64,000 nt of DNA from Xestospongia bergquistia (Eukaryota; Porifera; Demospongiae; Haplosclerida; Petrosiidae). The stretch covers positions 4,201,001 through 4,265,000 of the forward strand of contig OZ014411.1 in assembly GCA_963965975.1 (NCBI GenBank), given 5' to 3'. Shown piece after piece: positions 57,211 through 64,000 of the stretch. The first letter of the stretch is position 1; each line of letters starts with the position of its first letter. Below the pieces are notes generated by a model. It was not told the DNA's origin, made no database searches, and saw nothing but the letters and a program-made list of their open reading frames with translations. Position numbers and translations under genes: made by a program.

Positions 57211-58261
57211 CTAGTTATCATCAAACAGTAGTGTTTCTCGTCTCATTGCTAATGACACCACTGAAACTGAACTAGTTTCACAGATTAAAGCAGGGGATCC
57301 AGGACAAGTTAAAGGAACATCTGTACCATCAGTAATAGGGTGTGGTATATGCTTCTTAAATATTTTCTTGTAATTGGTTATTGTAAACGAGATTTTAACA
57401 AAATAATGATCCCAGACATGATAAACTATAATATCACAGAACATAACAAATGATAATGATACTAAAACAATACTTGAGGTTTGCCTTGACTTTGACTTTT
57501 GACAGGTTTGTATGTTCATGTAAGACATAAACAAGAGGTTAAGAAAAAATAACATTTCTAGACAAGCCAAAGGTATATGTCGATAAATTCCCTTCAGTAA
57601 GAAGTACATTGATATAATAATGGTTAAACAAGATGGTAATATATCCAAGCTTATAGTTACCTTAGTATCTAAAGACACAACCAGTGCTAAGACAACACGA
57701 ACTAATAGTAAAAATCCAGTCCAAAAACGACACTTGTCCTTATATGGGCCTCCATATGCATCAAAGAAAAGCTTCATGTATGTTGACAACTTTCAACAGT
57801 AGCACATGTATTTTGATAGAGGTCCTTCAAACAATGGTATTGTGAGAAGGTAGAAGGTATAGGGAACGTTAACAATTAGTAAAAAGATTACAGTGAGTGA
57901 GAGCAAAAACAATGGTAAATGACAACCTGTCAGATATGGGACATCAGCATCAATGTACTTTCTCAGTAATGTGACACTATTATTACTATCACAATGAATA
58001 TTGATTTGATGGAGGACTTTGAAAACTGTATGTATCAGTTTGGTGTAAGAAAGAAGGATCATAGTGGCTAGTACTAGAATGGATTGACTTCCCACAAGTC
58101 GAACCACTTTGCTAAAGTGCTGTAACATTATTATGATAAGTATTAAAATAAACCAAACATAGGCTGGAAAGATGAACTGAAGCAATACCTTACAAAGAAT
58201 AAACTAACATTACAATATGAATTCAAGTTAAATGTACAGTTTGCTAATGTTAATAATTTCA
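57211..58261 (-). pseudogene. Beta-helix/multi-TM protein, copy 3, patchwork remnant
   Basis: TM-domain coding from the cytosolic tail (RRETLLFDDN) up to LQFIFPAYVW, interrupted by a CGA to TGA nonsense codon at 57790-57792 (CRCRK became CYC-stop-K). Near 58190 it jumps to sequence matching 41561-41630 of copy 1 (the early ectodomain region). Near 58262 it jumps again to the spacer block that starts at 44445. So about 2.4 kb of ectodomain and then the N-terminus were deleted in two steps. Small indels also alter the tail. Not functional. Confidence 0.8.
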
Positions 58262-58634
58262 GTTTTCTGTTGACTTGATTTTGTATGCAAGATGAAACTT
58301 GTATTACATTAAGCTGAGTCCCATTATTGATAGTGAATATTGGATATTGTAGATGTGTCCCTCCAAATTATGCAAAACTCTTAAAACAAAACAAATTTTC
58401 AGTATGACGATTCAATAACCATTTTGTAGTTGCTTGTGAAGCTATAGGTTTCTGGTTGCTTATGAGTGACTTAACTTTAACTAAAAGAATTTGGTTTTAG
58501 TTATTTTAACAGGCTTTTTACTTCGTCAGTGCTATCGCAGACTGCCATTAAACAGATTCACAGTTACCGTTAATGAGATTCATAACCGACAGGGTTGCGC
58601 CCCACAAGAGCACGAAGACAAAATCTGCAGTACA

Positions 58635-58643
58635 TATAAAAGG
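58635..58643 (+). promoter_or_regulatory. TATA box upstream of structured element, copy 2
   Basis: TATAAAAGG, again 31 nt before the closing repeat at 58666. Confidence 0.45.
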
Positions 58644-58665
58644 AAACGAAAATAACCTTGGATAG

Positions 58666-59011
58666 GTTGTGTTGTGGGCCAGCGTTCTACAATGCATCAG
58701 ACCTCTGAGATGGTTACCAGCATACTCTTCGGAGTATCCGAAAGGCCGACTAGGATAGGGCTGGTAGTCTCCCTTTAAACGAGAAGAGGCTGGTGTATTT
58801 GTGGTTCCCGGTTCCTGAATGCGAAATTCCCTAAGAGCTGGAATCCCGTACGGCTGGTTTTAAGTTAGGGCGATGCTCCAGCCAGGATTACCTCGCGGAG
58901 ACGAGGGTTACCAAGCCAGGTGGCGGTCCCAGCTAGCAATAGCAGGGAATCCTGGAGCCTAAGTGGAAGCCTGAGTGGGTGAGCGAGTAGGAATCGTTTG
59001 GGCAACACAAC
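58666..59011 (+). ncRNA. Candidate structured RNA element, 346 nt, copy 2
   Basis: Same length as copy 1 and apparently only one internal substitution (GAGATGAGG to GAGAAGAGG). GTTGTGTTG and CAACACAAC ends, cUUCGg hairpin and all listed helices are retained. A T9 run follows at 59015-59023. The surrounding block shows more differences than the element does, which hints at constraint, but the counts are small. Confidence 0.5.
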
Positions 59012-59405
59012 ATGTTTTTTTTTATGAATCTTAACTTTTTTAATGAAATCTAAATAACCAATGGGAAGGAGTATTGGTATAACTGATCAGTGTTTTGTAG
59101 AGAACATTCCACGAACTTCCTTTAAGTTGTATGGTATACATGAAACATGCAATTGGTATTACAAAGCATAGCATCAATTTTATCAGATAATAATTTTTTA
59201 AATAGTTTAACAAGTTTGATTGGTTTATTAGATATATTCAAATTTTATAGGACCACTCCTCGTTCTACCACAACAACATCTCCAACTCAATTATTAATGG
59301 GACGAAAACTCTAGACATGTCTCGACTTACTGCATCCTGATTTGCAAAATCATTAATAAAGAAACCTTTGAAATTTCCATTTAATAAAATTGATGATTGT
59401 ATATT

Positions 59406-60540
59406 AGCGGTTCCCAATCAAGTGGATCAGTACGAAGGTCTACTCGAGTCAGTCGACCTCCTGACAGATATTACTAACTGAAAACTTAAGGAGAGAGGAA
59501 CGTACTGTAGTGTAGTATCATATATCATTATATCCTTTTTGTTTAGGACCCCTAAGTGGTCTGTATGGTTGTGTATATATAAGTGTGTTGTATGGTTTGT
59601 GAGAAGGCTTTATTATTGTAGCTATTGTTTATTCATATTATAATATTGCTGTACTCAATACACTACACATATATAACTTCTGTTTGTATGACAAGTATAT
59701 GTAGTATCCCTATACTATATATACATATTTGGGGTTGCCCATACTATATAAATTAAGAACAAATTCATATACAAACAAATAATCAATTAAAATAAGATTT
59801 AATGGATAAAATGAAGCTGTTGATTGTTAAGAAGTATGGGACTTTGTTTGTTTACAACATGCACTGAAAGGTTGCGATCGTTTGCCTAATAGTCAACAGA
59901 GGATACATCTGCTCTTCTTAGTGCATCTCTTGTATGTCATCTCATATTTAGATTTTACTTGTTTTGTAACTGAACTTTAAATTTGCTATAGTATGTTCAT
60001 AATGCTCTTTTCTTTGTTATTACAGACTGGATGAGAGTAGTCAGGATATACTATACATCAATTAGAAGATAGCTGCAATAGGTATCAGAAAGTGCAATTC
60101 ATGCATGTATGTGTAACCAACTAATCATTAATTGAATTAGCAATGTACTCTAAGTATTTCTTACTGACCTCAGATTATTTTATTGACCTAGACAACTCAT
60201 AAAATTAATTCAAAACATTTTAAGAATGCTCTCTAAAATCACTACTTGTATTTGTTAAAGCACTTGTCTAAAAGTCAAAAAATGATATTTAAAAACCTTT
60301 ATAGTTATACAGTTATTGGGGTTCACACAGAATAAAGAGAGCACTGCTATCATACATAGGCACTACCTGCCTGATATAACTATTACAAGTTATAGCTATT
60401 TGTGCAGTAATTTTATGTGTGTGATTGAAAGTTAATAGAGTGGGTGATTTTAGTAAATTTTATCTGATAAAGTGCACACAAAAACATTTAATCATTTTAA
60501 AAAGAAACCTTTCAAATTTCTATTTAATAAAATTGATGAC
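59406..60540. other. Extra 1.1 kb insert between spacer block and transporter J flank
   Basis: In the 45 kb unit the spacer runs straight into the transporter flank. Here 59406-60540 is added, bounded on both sides by copies of TTGATGAYTGTATATTAG (about 59392 and 60533). 60190-60370 resembles 13080-13250. No gene recognised. Confidence 0.5.
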
Positions 60541-60686
60541 TGTATATTAGGTGTGGATCAGTTTCATACATAGCAAAGTACAAACCTGCTGGAAACAGGC
60601 ACTGCTTAAAAATTAAAGTCAGATATAATAATAAGTAATAATATATACTATACTATTACAAAATAGCATAAACGTACGTATAATTT

Positions 60687-62211
60687 TTAGAATGTTTTAT
60701 AATCCTCATGCTTTTGTCTTCGAAGAAAATCATTCTCATAAAAATTCTCTGCAATAACATTTGGATTGAATATGTCACCACGACTGCGCAATTTATACTT
60801 TTTGCTTAGCACAAGAAAGAGCAAGAGGCTTGTCAACATTACCATTGCATTCACAGAGAAGATCACAACTGGGTATCCAACTTTTCTTAAGATATTTGAA
60901 GACATTTACTATTATCCAACCAGTTGATTCATACAAGCCTGAAATTCCAAAATAAACACCAATGAGAAGTCCTTTCATACTATGTGGTGCTTGAGCAAAG
61001 ACAAATTCGAGACCACCTGCCAGAATTAAAATAGCTCCAAATGCTCCAATAAAGTTTGGTGCTAACATAATGTAAGTATTGTGTAGGTATTCATTCTGAT
61101 TGCTTACATTAAATGTTCCTTCAAGTGCACATGTTTGATTAGAATTTTCTGTCTGTAGACTGAAGTACAAGTCTAAAGTGACAAATCCAACATTGCTTAT
61201 AGTAGACATAAAAATACCTAAACCAATTGTTTTAAGTATTGTTATGTGATATTGAAAGTATTTTTTGATAAACTGATAAAGTGGTATGAGCGAGACATTT
61301 ACTGAGTAATAAAGGAAGTAAGATGAGTCAAATAAGCATTGTCCAAATGTTTGTTTTGTTGTTGCTAGTCGTCCAATAGGTATAGCAGGAAATGATATCA
61401 TTGTAATAACAGCTACTAGTGGTAACATTCGAAGCAATGTTTTTACATCTTCAACTTCCTCCTCTAAAAAAGGTCCACCATACTTTTCTTTCCCTAAATC
61501 AATTCTAGAAGGATATGTTTCTTCCCAGTAAGTTAAGGCAGAGCGCTGTACAGGATACTTGTTTTTCTTTGCAAAGATAAGAACATTGTATAATAACTTC
61601 AGAGGATTTCTTGATGGTATGTATTCAATGAAATATCTCTTCGATATCAAGCCAGAAATTATAACAATTTGTAAGCATAGGAAATGACAGCAAATGATAT
61701 AAATATCATACCTGGTATCTGATTGCATAAGACAACTTGTTAATGTTGTAAGTAGAAAACCTAGACCTCGAGACCAGATAAAATACCAGGCATATATACT
61801 TAATTGGTTTGAAGTTGCTGTGATGAGTTGGTCTGAGCCAAGCAAAAGATTGACTATAAAGAAAGCCTTTTGGGAAAGGACTGATATAGGTAAAACAATG
61901 TCAATTATTAGGTTGGCCTTTTTGAATGTATCTACTACAACTGACATGACAGCAATGAGACAAGTCACTGAAGAAGCCAGTACAAGATTGAACATGGCTA
62001 TCTTGAAATGTCCAAATTTTATGTCTGCAGCAACAGGAAGTGATAAATAGAAAGTAACACTTAAAACAAGTTGAAAGACATAAGAAATAAGATACTCTTC
62101 ATCATCTTTTACTTTTATAGAAAAGAATATTGATGGAGTCATTAACTCTACTAGAACTATCCATACTAGGGACAAAATGGCTGTTTTAGGAAATGAAGCT
62201 AGGCTTGACAT
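60687..62211 (-). pseudogene. POT/SLC15-like transporter, copy J, frameshifted at TM12
   Basis: Open from MSSLASFPKT for 460 codons, with all motifs except the three-residue deletion in the PTR region (VAADIKF) shared with H. An 8-nt deletion at 60863/60864 within PSCEFYIF changes the frame, giving a short foreign tail (to 60793) in place of TM12 and the YKTF tail. The true C-terminus is still readable in the next frame down to 60687. Probably non-functional; closest to copy H. Confidence 0.83.
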
Positions 62212-62737
62212 AGTAGTAGAGTAGTCTGCTGTTTATTCACACAGGTAGTTCATAACTGATGATGACGTTTGTCTAAATAGCTCATTTAAGTTTGCTTATT
62301 GTATGTTTACCTTTTCAATTTAGTAAGAAATTATATTTCCAACGCTTGATAGTATTCTAAAATGAAATTTGATGTTATGATAACTTAGATTTGGTGATAA
62401 TACACAATGACAAACTCTAAACCTTTAAATATTAAGTTAATAAAGTTAGTCATCACTCTCAAATTACCACAATTAGTGACTTAACATTCTTTCATTTAAG
62501 GAAAATGTTATATACACATTCATATTTTTTATTCCTTTAATAATGTTAACATTTTAAAGGTTTTCTTTATTTTTTATTCAAATTCAAATAGTTCCTGCAA
62601 TGTGCCAATGTGTTGTATTTTTCTATGCAACTTTTGAAACCAACAAATGAAATGGACTTACATATGACAGAATCATCCTATCTCACTTTAATATACAATG
62701 CATACTTATAACTATATATGTGTATATACAAGTTGAA

Positions 62738-62866
62738 GCATAATGGTGTTTTCATTCCTAGCATCCTATCAGACTCACTAAACAGTCAATCTGATGGTAT
62801 GTTAACAATGTTTAGTCAATTTGATAGGATATTAAGAATGAAAATAGTATGGTGTATACTTAACAC
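62738..62866. mobile_element. Palindromic MITE, family 1
   Basis: Same rearranged left end as the copy at 47791-47916, supporting duplication of the H unit to give J. Confidence 0.5.
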
Positions 62867-62942
62867 AAAACCTGTATTATATACTGCTTACTCAATGATG
62901 AATTGCTATGCTTTTTATTGGGAATTTGATTTGAATATAATA

Positions 62943-63189
62943 TGTGATCTGATTTGCAAGAAGGGACCACTTCAGTCAAAACGTTTGTGAGCTGATTTTT
63001 GAAAAGGGACCACTGTTAATATACCTAAAAACAGTCTTGTATACATACATTTACCATGAATAGTTGTGCATGTACAGCAATTGTGTGTACACAACTGTTT
63101 TTGTAATGTGCTTTAACAGTGGTCTCTTTTTACAAATCCGGTCAAAAATGTTTTGCCAGAAGTGATCCCTTATTGCAAATCAGGTCACA
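62943..63189. mobile_element. Palindromic MITE, family 3
   Basis: TGTGATCTGATTTGCAA to TTGCAAATCAGGTCACA with TA on both sides; same site as the 36.9 and 48.0 kb copies. Confidence 0.7.
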
Positions 63190-63648
63190 TAAACTATCCA
63201 ATGATTGATTCAATCTAATGTTGTCATATATATAGTTGAACATATGTAAGTCAATGTTTGCAGTCTGAGGTCAACTTGTCAATATAACAATGTAATACTG
63301 ATAAATTTGACCAAAGTTCACTTGTCTATTTAAAAAAATAATATAATCATTAATAGAATGCATTATTGCCTAGTACTTTCATGCTGACAGTATGTATTAT
63401 GCATAATTAGCAACAATTATCTCATTGTGTGCCTATACTAAACTGGTAGACATTGAACTATATGCCTCTAGTGTTTTTAGAGAATAAATTCATGTTGTAG
63501 GATACAAAACTATGATAGATAGATAGATAATCATAATTTATGTACCCCTTGTCATTTTATTACATTACACAATGACCAAAGAGCAATAAAGGTTAGAGAG
63601 TAAAGGTAAGGGATACAGATGAGTTATACAGCCTTCACACCATTCGAA

Positions 63649-63932
63649 GATTAGTAGTGGGTATACAAAGAATATAGATTAAGAAACGTATTCTGAAGTT
63701 ACTTGAATTAGTAAATAAAGGAATTTTTAAAGCCCAAAAAATGATGACGTTTGTCATAATCTTGGAACTTTAAGGTACACCCAACCTTTTATACAACCTA
63801 ACATTATTGATGAAAATATTGCCAAGATTATGATAGATGTCATAATATAATATTTGGGCTTAAAACTTCCTGTATTAACTAATTCAAATAACTTCAGAAT
63901 ACATTTCTTAATCTGTACACCCACTACTAATC
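63649..63932. mobile_element. Palindromic MITE, family 4, complete
   Basis: GATTAGTAGTGGGTATACA at the left, TGTACACCCACTACTAATC at the right, with arms of about 100 bp. Confidence 0.65.
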
Positions 63933-64000
63933 ATATATAATTACTGACTGCAATCACATTAAATGTTTGTTTTGTGTGATGTGATTGTTATAATAAGCAG

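Larger units (their letters stand above)
58262..59405. repeat. Duplicated 1.1 kb spacer block, copy 2
   Basis: Near-identical to 44445-45590. Carries the second structured element with its TATA box and T run. Confidence 0.8.
62212..64000. other. Spacer upstream of transporter J, to window end
   Basis: Colinear with 47265-49045, including MITEs of families 1, 3 and 4. By that alignment the stop codon of a fourth beta-helix/TM gene copy is expected roughly 300 bp beyond the window. Confidence 0.55.

Noticed and set aside
59440..59475. CTCGAG and GTCGAC sites close together, suggestive of a vector polylinker
   Set aside because: No other cloning sites or vector sequence around; the flanks continue as AT-rich genomic DNA.
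1..64000. CRISPR arrays, operons, Shine-Dalgarno sites, rRNA genes
   Set aside because: None seen; gene structure (introns, TATA promoters, spaced genes) is animal nuclear.
1..64000. Whole array as uncollapsed haplotypes rather than real duplication
   Set aside because: Flanks differ by insertions, deletions and distinct MITE sites between most copies. Only the 44-49 and 58-64 kb units are close enough for this to remain possible for that pair.

Overview
The window looks like nuclear DNA of a marine sponge, most probably a haplosclerid demosponge such as Amphimedon. The organism call rests on four things. Two-exon genes match sponge short-chain collagen (C4/spongin-type). Introns are tiny (46 and 65 nt). 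The DNA is very AT-rich. One exon is caspase-like, as expected for an animal. No prokaryotic signals were seen. The genus is an inference.

The window is a gene-family nursery: a multi-kilobase tandem array of intermixed families in many states of decay. (1) Minus strand: ten copies of a single-exon POT/SLC15-like 12-TM transporter. Five are intact (1268-2800, 7469-9010, 14788-16338, 34233-35777, 53599-55140) and five are broken or fragmentary (13559-14157, 19902-21452, 23749-23911, 45724-47264, 60687-62211). (2) Plus strand, left half: short-chain collagen C4-like genes. Two are intact (25399-26282, 27533-28412); one is near-intact but has lost its start codon and C-terminal cysteines (17763-18658); several are pseudogenes. 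Most share a compact promoter with a TATA box about 92-104 nt before the ATG. (3) Minus strand, right half: a secreted parallel-beta-helix ectodomain joined to a Cys-rich module and about eight TM helices. Copy 1 (38089-42011) is complete except for a 1-nt homopolymer frameshift. Copy 2 (49337-51119) and copy 3 (57211-58261) are 5'-deleted remnants.

Layout: 1-33 kb alternates collagen units (+) with transporter units (-). From 34 kb the unit becomes transporter, 5' flank with palindromic MITEs, beta-helix/TM gene, then spacer. This unit repeats at 34-45, 45-51, 53-58 and 60-64 kb; the window ends just before the expected fourth beta-helix gene. Two nearly identical 1.1 kb spacer blocks (44445-45590, 58262-59405) carry a GC-rich 346-nt element. 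It has a closing inverted repeat, several hairpins including a cUUCGg tetraloop, a TATA box 31 nt upstream and a T8/T9 run just downstream. A diverged copy at 33.6 kb shows a compensatory change in one stem. It is a candidate structured Pol III-type RNA or RNA-derived mobile element, and is the best candidate here for something undescribed.

Other relics include a lone caspase p20-like exon with intact splice sites but the catalytic His replaced (4305-4484), a SWIM-type transposon protein remnant (22772-23118), a transposase-like remnant (33379-33500), a duplicated unrecognised exon (17.1 and 24.8 kb) and four families of MITE-like or palindromic repeats. The array shows births, deletions, illegitimate junctions and nonsense changes in one place. 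The families share location and probably exposure to the outside (transport, surface recognition, matrix), but no functional link between them is proven by the sequence.
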